Source of the DNA: Oryzias latipes
Taxonomy: Eukaryota; Chordata; Actinopteri; Beloniformes; Adrianichthyidae
Direction of reading: 5' to 3'
NCBI RefSeq assembly: GCF_002234675.1
Contig: NC_019862.2
Coordinates: 29,288,389-29,352,388 of the forward strand
DNA: 64,000 nucleotides
Position 1 is the first letter of the stretch, and every line of letters starts with the position of its first letter. Under the pieces are notes generated by a model. That model was not told where the DNA came from. It saw nothing but the letters and a program-made list of their open reading frames with translations, and searched no databases. The position numbers and the translations under genes were made by a program. This document shows positions 25,344-37,300 of this stretch, in pieces.

Positions 25344-25394
25344 TCAATCATGGGAATCTTTTGTGAAAGTGTCCTTTATTGGATGTGTGTAAAC

Positions 25395-25770
25395 GTCCTA
25401 AAGTCCCACTTCGATCACCTTTTTTGATCGGTTTTCAAAGCGTTCCACGACACCCCCAAAACAAAAAACTGTCGTTTTCTAGGACGTAGTTTCTGCAGAG
25501 CTGTTGGCGTGGAGTAAGCCTGCCCACGTTTCCCATCAACACTTTGTTTACACTCTCTCCAGCTGGCTTACAGCCCCTTAAAACCCAGAAGCTTATATTA
25601 GCAGTGCAACAAAAATGAGGCGAGCAACATTGGAGCTATATGCAGGTTCCAGCTTTAGCCCGGTATATTTTCTATATCACAAATGGCAGGTTTTTTTATT
25701 TTATTTAGTCTTCTCCTGATTCTCAATGGGAAAAAAATGTTTCTTACATGTTTTACAAAAACACGGGAGG
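25395..25770 (+). repeat. Dispersed repeat X, copy 3
   Basis: It shares 'AAAGTCCCACTTCGATCACC', 'TAGGACGTAGTTTCTGCAGAG' in part, and the 'GGAGCTATATGCAGGTTCCAG' region with the copies at 3240 and 13045. It starts about 50 bp after the dmbx1 poly(A) signal. The 3' part is diverged. Confidence 0.6.
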
Positions 25771-27232
25771 ATCCAGCCTTCGTCACTCAGAGTAACATGA
25801 AACGTTCTGATTTCAGCTCTTTTGTGAAGATTTAATTCGGGCTCGCTGAAGACACCTTGATGATCCGTAAATAATTTAGATGCAGGGGGTCGACCGTCCT
25901 CAGCTGGGAGGTTTACACGCCACGTATAGAACCTGCAACCCCCCCCCCCCCCCCCCCCTGCAGCAGAAGAACTAATCCTACATGAAATGAGTGAAGCAAA
26001 GTGTCAGGCTGTAAAGAGCCTCAGATCCACCCACTCCTCTCACACTGGTTGCTCCCCAGCATCCTCCCCCCACACTGTCAGCCGCCGTTTGGCTGCACCG
26101 AAACAGAATGCCTCGCCATAAGAAGATTACCTTTGGTTTGGATATCGATGGATTAAGTAAGAATAGAACCAGATAAAGCAGAAGTGAAAGGGGTTTGTGG
26201 AGTCAGCAAAGTTCAGACACCTGTTTGCACGTCGCGTCCATAAAAGTGGTGAAGCTTCACCAACAAATCACAGAAGGGGAGTGGCCTAAAAAAGCTTTGA
26301 AGGTGCAAACATAAAAATGCTTTGTCCCCCCCACTGGCTTTGAGAGTTGGGTCATTTTGTGGGGAACATCTGGATGCTGAGCGTCAGTCAGGAGAGCTCG
26401 CCGATGGGAATGCGAGTGTGTCTATGGCAGCTAAGCCGCTGAAGGGTTTCCAGGAGCTCTTTGATGTGTATCTGGGCAATGCGCTATTAGAGGGATTTTC
26501 CTAGTTGACAGCTCAGAGAATGTGTGGAGGAATTGCGATGCCAGCAGGCTAAAAGAATGCTGGAAACAGGATTAGGATCATATTCTGGCAGCTCCTGTCA
26601 CCTCATCAATGGGCTAAGTTTCCTCAGTGACAGCCCTCCTTCTCTGCCCCGTTAAAACCTTTAGTGGGACCATAAAGGGGGTTAGAGAGGGGGAAAAACA
26701 ATGATTGAATGGTGGGCTGTGATTTCTGTGCTTTCTGTTGGGGGTCTGCGTCCATTGGAAGGGAGGGGGGCAGGCTGCGGCGATGAGAACAGAGGGGTCT
26801 TTCGGGGAGGCCCGCATCTACATAGTAAAGCGTGTGGAGCGGGTTTACACTGATGCCAGCAGACAGCGACAAGAGTTTAGTGCCCTCAGGGGGAAAAAGC
26901 AGCAGCAGGTGGGAAGGAAGAAACAAAACAGACGATTTTCTCCACGGTTCTTCTGTTTCACCTGCACAGGCACTTGTGCATATGTGCAGGATTTAGCAGG
27001 TGATGTATCTTCCTCCACACCTGCCTCAGCTCCACCCCCACCTGGATGTAATCTTAACAGACATTTTTGTTGCAACTGATGGGTCGATATGAAGGCCTCA
27101 AAAAGACTGAATGGCAAAAAGAAGGCACAAAAATCCTCTTTATTGTTGTGCCTTTTTACAAACGGATTGGGTCATTCAGGGGTCTCGTGAGCTTTGTGTG
27201 GCTCTTCAGCTTTGAAAAAAGATGCTGACTAT
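25771..27232. other. Intergenic DNA between dmbx1 and faah, no gene
   Basis: It holds a C-homopolymer of about 20 bases (25939-25958) and otherwise unique sequence. The frames are short and not protein-like. Confidence 0.4.
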
Positions 27233-27236
27233 TTCA

Positions 27237-27441
27237 CCCTTGTGCTATCCTAGGCACTTTAACATTGGGAGTTGGGTCATCTAGACCCACTAGACAGTGC
27301 GCTGAACCTTTTTTCTTTAATGATTTGTGATCTTCACTGGTGTCCATGGATTACAAGAAATCTTTCCACCTTTATCCACCTTTGTCATGGTAGGAAGAAC
27401 ACGTCAATGTAAGAGTGGGGTCATTTAAGATAGCACAAGGG
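27237..27441 (+). mobile_element. piggyBac-type MITE, copy 4
   Basis: CCCTTGTGCTATCCTAGG at the left end and ATAGCACAAGGG at the right end. The right flank is TTAA and the left flank is a mutated TTCA. It has the same orientation as copies 2 and 3. Confidence 0.75.
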
Positions 27442-27589
27442 TTAAAAAGAACTCACATATTCATTTGACTAGACCTAAAGAAGACTATAAAAGAAATAAA
27501 AGTCAGAACTACAAAGGTGGAACAGCAAGATTCGTCCGTCCATTCACCTTCTTTGCTGGGCCACACGATCACACAAACGAATATCAAAT

Positions 27590-27722
27590 ATCAATCAATT
27601 TATGAAGCATGTTTTTGGAGTGTGGGAAAAAAACACAACTTACAAACAGAAGGGTCTCAGCTGGGATTTGAACTAGATCATTCTCACTGGCAGGTGAGAG
27701 CGCTAACCACTGCACCACATAG
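27590..27722 (-). repeat. Diverged GCACGGTGGC-family fragment
   Basis: Read on the minus strand it begins 'TGTGGTGCAGTGGTTAGCGC', then a 'GTTCAAATCCCAGCTGAG' box and a TTCTG..GTTGTGTTTTT-like segment. It corresponds to the repeat at 2699-2890. Confidence 0.5.
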
Positions 27723-28504
27723 TCTGAGCTTCACAAAGGGTTCATGAAGCTACTTCTTCTGAGCAAAACGGTAACGTTTACCTGCTTAGCGCCCTCTAAA
27801 GGTTGAAAATTGGAAGGGCCAAAAGAAGATTGTACTGATAATGTTAAATCAAGCGACTGTAAAATGTCATTGTAAGAAGTTTGCTTTAGTTGAGACGAAT
27901 TTGATCTAAAATCTTAATGTACACAAAGAAAATGACCAAGAGCTTGTTCAGTTGAAATACAATAATACATTAAAACAACAAAATGTCAAAATACAACTCA
28001 CAGCGTAGTATAAATTTAAATTTCACGTTCTTGTCGTCTGCTGCATAACAGGGTCTAGTTGCTGTTCAGAAGCAAAGGTAGTCTTAAAAGGATGAAGATG
28101 CATCTGAATTGTGACAGAAAATGTCGTGTTTGATTTAACTTTAAACCATTTATAATTCAGCTAAATCTGCTGCAGCAGGATAATCTCTTTTCACACAGCG
28201 TGTATTTTGTTTTGAAAGGATGTATTATTATATATTATAAAGCTATATTTTATAAATAAATGGCTCAACGGCCACAAAATATAAAAAAAAAAAAATTCTT
28301 ATGGTAAACTAGGACTTTCTGGCCCTTGCTCATCAATAAGAAATGGGCCCAAAAAACTCTATTAGCGGCAAAAGTTCAAAACCTAAAAGTATTGAGGTTT
28401 TTCTATGGTACATTTACTTACATTTGTTTTCATTTTGTTTGGAAGTCATCACTCCAGAACAGAAAAATCAAATCATGTGAAGTTAAACAAAAAAATAGTG
28501 TAGA
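27723..28504. other. AT-rich intergenic DNA, no gene
   Basis: Nothing is recognised apart from short A runs. Confidence 0.4.
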
Positions 28505-29410
28505 AAAACCACCTTAAAACTTAATGAGGAGAAAACAGAGGTCATGATATTTGGACCCAAAGCCAATCTTGACTTGGAGCCCGTTCAGCATCACGTGAGG
28601 CCCACGGTCACCAACCTTGGTCATCGTGGACAGTGATTTTAAATTTGATAAACAGATGAATGGCGTTTTAAAATCAAGTTTTTATCATTTGCGGCTTTAA
28701 TCTAAAGTTAAACCCTTTTTATCTTTTCATATTTTTGAGCAGGTCGTGCACGCTTTTATCTCTTCACGACTGGACTACTGCAATGCACTTTACACTGGGG
28801 TTCCCCATAAGGCACTTTCCCGGTTGCAGTTAGTCCAGAACTCCGCTGCACGACTTTTAACAGGAATCCAAAAATATGAGCACATTACACCTATTCTTGC
28901 GTCTTTGCACTGGCTTCCTGTTAATTTTAGGATTAATTTTAAAATTGTATTGTTTGTTTTTAAAGCTCTACATGGCCTGGCTCCAAAATACGGGGCCAGC
29001 TCCAGCTTGTGGAGCCCATGACGAGGCTCAAAACTAGGGGAGACAGAGCGTTCTCTGTTGTTGGCCCTAAGCTGTGGAACGCTCTGCCATTGCATGTCAG
29101 AACAGCGCCCTCTGTGGAGTGTTTTAAATCCCGTCTTAAAACGCATTTTTACTCTCTAGCTTTTAACACCGCATGAGTTGTGTGGCCCTGTGTTTTTATC
29201 TGTATTTTTATCTGTATTTATCTGTGTTTTTATCAGTTTTTATCTGTGTCTTTATCTTGTTTTTATTTTTATTTTATTTTTTATCCATTTTACTGGTGTA
29301 CTTTGTTTTTATTTTGTTTGGCAATCTTTTGTCTGGTTTTTGGTCACTGTACAGCACTTTGGAAACTGCCAGTTTGAGAAATGTGCCATATTAATAAAGT
29401 GGATTGGATG
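28505..29410 (+). mobile_element. 5'-truncated L2/Maui-like LINE
   Basis: The reading starts at NEEKTEVMIFGPKA (about 28520) and, after frame breaks, continues with SRLDYCNALYTGVPHKALS, LQLVQNSAARLLTGIQK and ITPILASLHWLPV. These are landmark motifs of the C-terminal reverse-transcriptase region of fish L2-type LINEs. The remaining 3' frame keeps LWNALPLHVR-like sequence. A T-rich region follows and ends at 'AATAAAGTGGATTGGATGGG', the usual tail. It is a dead copy. Confidence 0.8.
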
Positions 29411-29569
29411 GGATAAATATTCTATTGGTCTGATCAACCATTCTCCCTCCGATACCTTTATTTTTTTTTGCTTTAGATTTTCTTGTGAATCCTCTTGTTT
29501 TTCATGATATTTTCATCTGTAGTTCAAGTTGATTAAGTTATAAACAGAGCAATCAGAACAATTTTTTTG

Positions 29570-30020
29570 GCTATGTCTGAATTCCCACCCTAACCACCAA
29601 CTACTAAAAAACAATATTTTGTGGGACTATCTAGTGCCCTGGATTTTAAAAGCAACTCGGACACTATGGTCACTACTTTTCTTTATTTTTTAATGACGAA
29701 TATGACGTCATCAAATTCGGGAATTTAAAATCGAATTGATATGAGCTTTTTGCGACAATCAATCATGAATTTACTGAGTTCTGAAGATAAAAACGTTGAA
29801 TGTTTACTAAAAAAATGCATTTAAATAATTTATTTTGGTAAAAAAATTGATCAGACACAATGCATTGTGGTCTATATTCACCAATCTACACTGGTTTTTC
29901 ACTTCTGGTACATTTCTAGGGCACTTGATTTTGGAATTGTAGATTCAGGCAACACTAGAAAATGGCAAACGTTCCCTATAGTGCACTATGTAGTGAGTGG
30001 TGAAGGAATTCGGACACAGC
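29570..30020. mobile_element. MITE with GCTATGTCTGAATTC ends
   Basis: GCTATGTCTGAATTC at the left and GAATTCGGACACAGC at the right form an imperfect 15-bp inverted repeat around 450 bp of non-coding DNA. A partial relative lies in reverse at 55385-55545 in a CYP2 intron. Superfamily not resolved. Confidence 0.65.
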
Positions 30021-30034
30021 ATTTGTGTAGCCTG

Positions 30035-30235
30035 CTTTCAAGTGGTAGGGGTGTGGCCTTCCAATAAGCTCACTTCTATCTCGCGCCAGTAGTTACCATG
30101 ACTTAACGTCAACTGGCTCCAACATGGCGACGTCTGTATCGTGGAAGAATGGCGACTGAATTGCTTTAATTCGGTTGGAACCGGAAGTAAACCATTTTCT
30201 TTCTATATGTGACACTCATTCTGTCCAGTTCCAGT
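30035..30235. repeat. Dispersed repeat B, copy 2
   Basis: It matches 385-600: 'GGTGTGGCCTTCCAATAAGC' start, 'CCAACATGGCGACG' core, and 'GGAAGTAAACCATTTTC' near the end. It abuts the MITE at 29570-30020 and may be part of a larger composite. Confidence 0.5.
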
Positions 30236-33200
30236 CAATGATGAATAACTGTGAGGAGTTTCTCTTCATTTTTTTTCTTTCTTTCTGTGGTGGTCCTGAC
30301 AGAGTTCTTCCTCCATAATTCTGGTGTTGACGGCTTAAAGGGTGGTCTCCCTGCAGCACTAAAAGACCTCCTCCGAAGTGTAACTCCACAGTTTGCTCAC
30401 CCGTGTGAAACAATACTTTCACAATACCGCAGGAGTTTGACTGTTGGCGAGAACTTCTATAATGCCAGGAATTACAGACTGGCATGCAAATGCTAAATCC
30501 TGCTCTCTTTCTTCTGAGGAGTGGATGAGACGGACTGTATCTGCAGGCTTCACTCCGGCTCCCCGGCTTTGTGCCACCGAGGCGCTCTCCTTTTTCCCCC
30601 TGACTCGGGTGATAATCCTGACACGCACTGTCTGCAATTTTTACTGTATGTGTTTAAGCGCATTTGCACAGCATTTATCTCTCCAATGTAAACCAATTTG
30701 GGTATAAGGGGCCCCGGGCCAAGCAAGGCGCTGGAGTGAAGAAAGGAAAACCCAAACCCAGCAGATGTGCAAAAAAAAAAGAGAGGATGTGGGGGCTGGA
30801 GAACAACCAAATGCAGCAAAAAAAAAAAAAAAAAAACAGGGGGGGAGAAAAGAATGAATCCTGTCCGAACGGTAAGCATTTGAAACTTGGGATAGGGGTC
30901 TTTAAAGCCGATAGAACGAGGATCACCGAATTGTTGAGTCACAGAATCGGAGGAAATCACACGGAGCTGCCAGTTAATCCTGTCACAGGGAAACCGCTGC
31001 ACGCTTTGTCATTCTGGCCTCATCTGAAAAAGTACGGAGCTTGCTATACGGACAGAGCTGCCGCCTGATCACTCCTGCACACCTGTATCAGCTGCCTGTT
31101 AATCTGACCCCCCCTCCCTGAAGAAGTCCCCCCCAGCGGGCCGTCTCTGCTGCTTCTAACGGCAGATGAAATGGACCAGAGACGTAAAAGCTGCCACTGA
31201 TGTCTGCTGGAGGTGTCTGCGGCTGCAGGATGAACCCGTCACTCGCATCATCTGAGAGGCAGGGACCCCGCCGCGCCAAAACATTACCGTGTTCAATTCC
31301 ACACTGCCATTAGGACCATGGGCTCCTTGGTCCCTGAAATGGGACATTAAGACAGAATCATCCTAGTTTAGTTGTGGTGATTTCGAGGTGTTTTGTTTGT
31401 TGGCACCTGGAAGGGTCCGAGTGAGTTTGGATGGTTTTTAAAGTACCTGATCTGATGGTTTCCTGTAAATGAGGTCTTTTCTGCTCTTACCAATGAGACG
31501 TTACAGCAGAAGAATAGCTCAGCCCGCGGGTTTGGCTGGAGGCGTCTGACGACACAAACGCTACTTTATCAACTCTGTGGCTGATGCTGTCCTGAAAGTT
31601 TTGAGGCCTGAAATCCTCGTCTTTTTCAGAGTAAAAGGTTCCTGAACGTGCCGGAGTTCACACGGTTCCATGATGCTCCGTCACGGAACCTTTTCCGGCA
31701 TTTGCCTCGATATCATTTTAGGACTGCTGGTCGGGTCGGTGACACCTGTCCGAGGTAAAAACCCAGACTTCGCCCAACAGTAGCTGGGATAGGCTCCAGC
31801 AACGTCGCAACTTCAAAAGGGAAATGCATGGACGGACGGTCAGATGGCTCCAAACTGCACCACTTTCCTCACAGACATGATCCTTTACTGAGCTCATTAA
31901 CTGCATGACTGAACTTTGCCTTCATGCAGTGATGGGAGTTTCAGTGTTTTGCCTCAGATCCCTATAAATGTCGTCCATCTGAAGGTTTATTTATGTTCAA
32001 AGAATCCGCATATAAACATTAGAAAGAGGGTCGAAACCCAAACATCATCCATTCACCTCAAGATCAAAGATGTTTTAGATTGACTTTTTTTTTTTAAAGC
32101 TGTTCAGCTTGAGTGCCTATGAGCAGGGCACTGCTGAAGCCAGTGGTAACAAATGTTCATCAGGGTTATAATCAGAGTGGTAATGGGCTTAAAAAAAGAT
32201 GAATCAATATTGAATCAAACTATGAATTGATCTGATTTAAAAAAAAAACTGCTTTTAATTTGAATTCACTGCAAAGGTTCATAGACTTTATTCCATCTTT
32301 GTCAGGTTAATATCACTAGGTTAGAAAAATAAAGAGGTTTATAACCATTTAAATTGGGTTTTGAATTTGAAAAATAAATCAATACTTGATTGAATAAATA
32401 ATAAAACATGATAATTGTCTCATTGTGAAATTCTAACAGGGAAAGCTTAGCTTCTCCCTGTTTATTGTTTCAGTTTTTCCGTTAATTTCCCAAAATAAAT
32501 ATCCTGGCCAAACAAACAGTCGGTAAGATTTAAACTACAAACATCTCTAAGAGACACAGTGACTTTAAAGAGACTGCTCATCTGGAAAATATCCATTATT
32601 TATGATTTTTTTTATCAAACTCTTGAATATATTTGTTTTTATCTGTATGTAAGTTAAAAATACATTTAAACTTAGAAATAGTTTAAAAACAGAAGTTTTT
32701 ATAAAAGGGTCAAAGTAAAGCAACAAAGAACAGAAAAAAGCAAAAACTTTCCCTAATTCCTCCTACAAGTTACATTTTTCTAAAAACTTACGTAGGATTT
32801 TGCCCCCTTTTTAACCAAACTATGAAAAAGAAATGATCCTTTTTCCATGTCAGTCCTCAAACGCACCGCAGTCCACTACATCTTAGGAGTCATTTTCATT
32901 TATGCAAAAATAAATTTCATTCCAGAAGATTTTCTAAAGGTTTAAACGCCAATTTCACATTTTTCCTGTAATATAATAAAACAAGATGAATAATTTAGCT
33001 TTAACGTCTAAAATAGCCCGAACAGTTGTATGTATTTCTCACGCCGGTGCGAGGCGGAGGATGTGCGAGCGTGTCATAACTTCTGTCTGAAATCCTGAGG
33101 GGTTTATGAACAATGTCAAGTTGGCTCTGAAGACCCGAGTTTCTTCATTGGCTCTTAAGGCTTAATGCTCCCTGACTGAGTGGCACAGCCAGAGTCGCAC

Positions 33201-34019
33201 TCTCTCTGTGCTGCCGATAATGCGAAGAACAACCTCTCAATTCCAGCTCCGCTAATGTGCACTCCTTCTTCCGCGGCGTGCTCCGGCACATTCCCATTCA
33301 GGTGGACGGCGGCGGAAAGATCAGGCTGTGATGGGAAAAGCGCACATCGTCTCTAATGGTTTCTCATTGCAGGAGCGTTCCACACGTATGTAAATTCATG
33401 CAAAGCAAACAGAAACACATATTTACAATAGCGCGGGGTAATCACAATACCACAACACGGTGTGCTGGCCGTGCAGATGGAGGCGCCATGTGTCATTAGG
33501 CCCCCCTGATCTCTTTTCTGTTTCCTGCTCTGGCGTCGATGCAGCGGCCCCTGTGAGTGTGAATGAAAATGATCTGCCTTCGCGAGGTGGAGGAGGTCAG
33601 GAAACCTCACAGCAGACTTCAAGATGCAAGGGAAACGAGCAAAATTCACCAAAAAAATAAGAGTTTGGAACATTACAGGGTTGTAGATAAAGAAAAGAAG
33701 CAACTTTTCTACAGAAATCCCATTTTTAATGGCAGGTTTACAAACATTTCACTCATAAAAGTTTATTTTTCAGTTATTTTATGTGTTTTTCTCTGGTCTA
33801 CGTAAACCATAATCCAGTTTTATTCAATTCCTGGGATCCTCCTTACTACCAAAATCCTCTAAAAACTACAGCGCACCACCCCTTCATGTTTGGTACCACT
33901 GGAAAGTCCCAAATGGAGATCATTCACTGGTATATTCAGCGGTTGGGAGATATTCAGCTTTAGAAATGTCCTCTACAGACCACAGATCTGCACTTCTGCC
34001 AGTCAGGAGGAGGTTATCA
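30236..34019. other. Intergenic DNA 3' of faah, no gene supported
   Basis: Poly-A tracts lie at 30769-30780 and 30819-30836. No exon is supported on either strand. 33040-33340 is a CpG-containing, repeat-free patch that could be regulatory. Confidence 0.4.
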
Positions 34020-34025
34020 TTTATT
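34020..34025 (-). terminator. faah: Candidate faah poly(A) signal
   Basis: AATAAA on the minus strand (TTTATT on +), about 290 bp downstream of the faah stop codon. The first good candidate seen; not confirmed. Confidence 0.4.
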
Positions 34026-34311
34026 GAGCCCCAATCAGGGCCCACATTAAAAAACTCAAAGCATGAAAAAAAGGCATATTGTTAAAGATTAAACATGTCT
34101 AATCATTGTTATACATTATAAAAGAATCAACTCCATGAATATATTAGCTAAAACTTTAAGAATAAATGACAACTAGAATTTTTCTGGACAGCAATTTTCA
34201 GTTAGTCGAGGTTGTTTGTTCTAATCAAAGGTTTCTTTAAGGAGGTATTAACCGTCATGGCCGACGCACAAAAGGTCAGAGACGTGACCCCACCTCGGAT
34301 CCCCAGGACCG

Positions 34312-37300
34312 CTACTTTCCGCTCTGCGCCACCAGCTGCTCCACCTCCTTCATGAAGCGCAGACACAGTTCATCCTGCCACGGGAGCGCCACACACTGCA
34401 CCCCCACGGGTAGGCCCTGGCCCCCCCTCGCAGCCTGAACACAGACACACTCCTGTCACTCAGCGGCTGACACAAGCAAACCAGTCTGCTGCCACCTGCT
34501 GGCCAAACTAGGAAGCTCTGCAGGAAAACAGGCTTATGACAGACGATTCAAGTTAGAAATGAAAAAATTTAGATTACTTCCAAAAGAAATGTGCAAAAAC
34601 ATTATTTTGATTTCATTGCATACATTTTAGGGTTAACAGTTTGAACAGAAGAAAATTAAAAGCAACAGAAAATATTTACTGTTGGAGGCATTAAGAAAAG
34701 TATCATTGTAAAAACAAAATAACAATAAAAAAACAAAACTATCCAATATATTCACAAATTCGCATATAAATAAAGGCTGGTTGATTGTTTCAAATCTTAG
34801 CAGCATCTGGGCATCTTTATTATATATTTAAATAATGGCTATTTCTGCAATTACAGCTATATAAATAGATATATGCATTCTGCATCCCATAGACAACGAT
34901 TCATACACACACACACACATCGTCGTTGACTTCCCACAGCTAATACATGGTAAACAAGTTGACATTTTTCTCTAGGAGGGTTAGAGTAAATTAAATAAAG
35001 AATAATATAGAGGCATCATTAATGGTGGTTTTGTGAGCTTTAGATGCCATCTTTTCAACTTTTGAAAATGCAATGGAAGACAGTTTTTGTAAATTGTAAA
35101 TGGCGTATACTTAAATAGCGCTTTTCTACCTACTAGGCCCAAAGCGCTTTACAGTCACAGACCCATTCACCCCGTCACACACACTTTCACACACACATTC
35201 ACACACTGTAAAGATCCTGAAAGGCTAAGGACGATCTGATGGGGTCTAAAAACTGGATCCCAATGGTGAAAGTGACTGTTCAAGTATATTTAGCTGAGGT
35301 TGCTGCACCTGTGGCTGTATGCATCGTTATTTGAAGGGATTATTGTATTTAAAATGTCCAAATTTGGGTTTTTATTTGTGAGATGGTTGACAAATGATGC
35401 TGCGGTTCTAGTTCTTCTGGATGAATGTGCTGTAGAAATGATTGCTACTTCTTGGAACGTAGAATTTTCTGATTATGAGTCCGTGAACAAATAAAACAAA
35501 TTTTAAAATCGCAGCATTTATTTTATATTTAGTAAATATTTTAAAACATTGTTTTAAAAACATTAATAGTAGTCTAAAAATATCCAAAGTAGATGTGTAG
35601 GAGACCTCTGTGCAGATATCATCTTGTGCTACGTACACACCGGGCATGCGTGGCGCGTTCAAGAACGTGGGTTTTTGTACGTGGCTTTAGAACTGGACTG
35701 CCGCTACGTGATACCAATCCATGTTCCTACAGTCTGAAGAGGCTTGGTGTGAAACGTGGTTCCTGATTGGGTAAAGTTCAACCTGGTTTAACCTTTGATG
35801 CTCGTTCAATGGCCCCGCTTTTTGTACGTAGAGTCCAAAAATGGACTTAAAAACTTGTGTGAACGCGAGTTTTGAACGCAGGCGCCTAAAACGAGCATTT
35901 ACGTGCTTTTAAATCGTCTTTTGATTGACAGTGGTGGCTCGAGCGCCCGTTTCCGAGCCCGTTGTGAACGTAGCTCTTTAGACATCTTGTGTGAAGCTGC
36001 TCTGATTCTCTTCCTGTGGACAAAGGAAGCTCCAGGTCAGAAGAAAACCAGACTATCCACTAGAAACATGTGGGTGTCTGATACTACGGAGGCTTGAGTT
36101 AATGTTATCCTTCCCTCACAGCATCAAAAGACTCTCAGGTGAACATACATGTAAGAATCTTTGAAATCAACAGTTTTGCATTTGGAATCATTTAGTCTTT
36201 TACTATTTTATAACTTTGGGAGGAAGGAAACCTTCAAAGAATTGTTGTCTATAAATAAACGTGGTTCCTGTTGTTGTTCTTGTGTGTCACCTGTGGGAGG
36301 AGCTTGTCCATATAGTCCTGGAAGTTCCCTTTGTAGAGTTTAAGGTTCTCCTCGTCCGCCGCCGTCACTCTGGAGACGGGGACCACGCCGGCAGGGAAGT
36401 TCAGGAGATTGTAGATCATGGTGTAGCTGATACCTCCTTTGGAGGAAAACGTCTCATTAGTTATGCTAAAAATAATAAACTGGATCATCAAAAACTAGAA
36501 AAGTGCTGGATTCTGGCCGAAATCTAAGAATTTTTTTTTTCTCGCTCCTTTGACGTACCTGAAAATCTTCCACAGTAGAGGAAGTTGAAGGCTGGTCCAA
36601 GCACGGGGCACAGCAGCACATCCAGGTTGGATCTCCTCCAAGCAGCGATGGTCTCAGAAATGTAGTCCTGTTACGGAGAAAGACTTTTGAAGTTTCCTGC
36701 CTGACGGAGGCAGAAGTTCCTGGAAACTGACCTCAACAGCTGCATGATGCTCCCACAGATCTGAAACGCAACTGGAAGAAAAGTTCCAATCAGAAGACGC
36801 GAGGACTCCCCTTCAGTTCATCTGTTAGACCGAACTTCAGAAGACGGATCTGCTCTCACCTGATCCCAGACAGAGCTCTGAGCACGGCAGGAAGACGAGG
36901 CGTCTGCAGAAGGAGAAACGGAAACGTGTTTTTGGACACCAACCACACAACGCCTGACGCCCAGAGAGAGACTCACAAAAGGCTTGAGGAGGAAGGACAA
37001 GGTCTTCTTCAGCCACAGCGGGAGACTGTACAGACGAATCTGTGGGGCCAGGCAGGGGTCGATGGGCCCCCCCTCCCTGAAAGAAACGGAAGAATACAGG
37101 AGAAGATGTCTGAGCGGAGTTTGGCATGACGGGAGCAAAGAGGCAGAGGTCTGACGGAGGAGCTCAGCATGGAGGAGCAGCAGATGTGGGCTGTGGAGAG
37201 CAGCAGGAGGAAGAGGAGGATCCACAGAGGTCAGAAAGGAGGATGCTCTGAGGAAGCAAAGAAGGATGAGATCAGGAACAAGGAGGGAGATGAAGACGGT

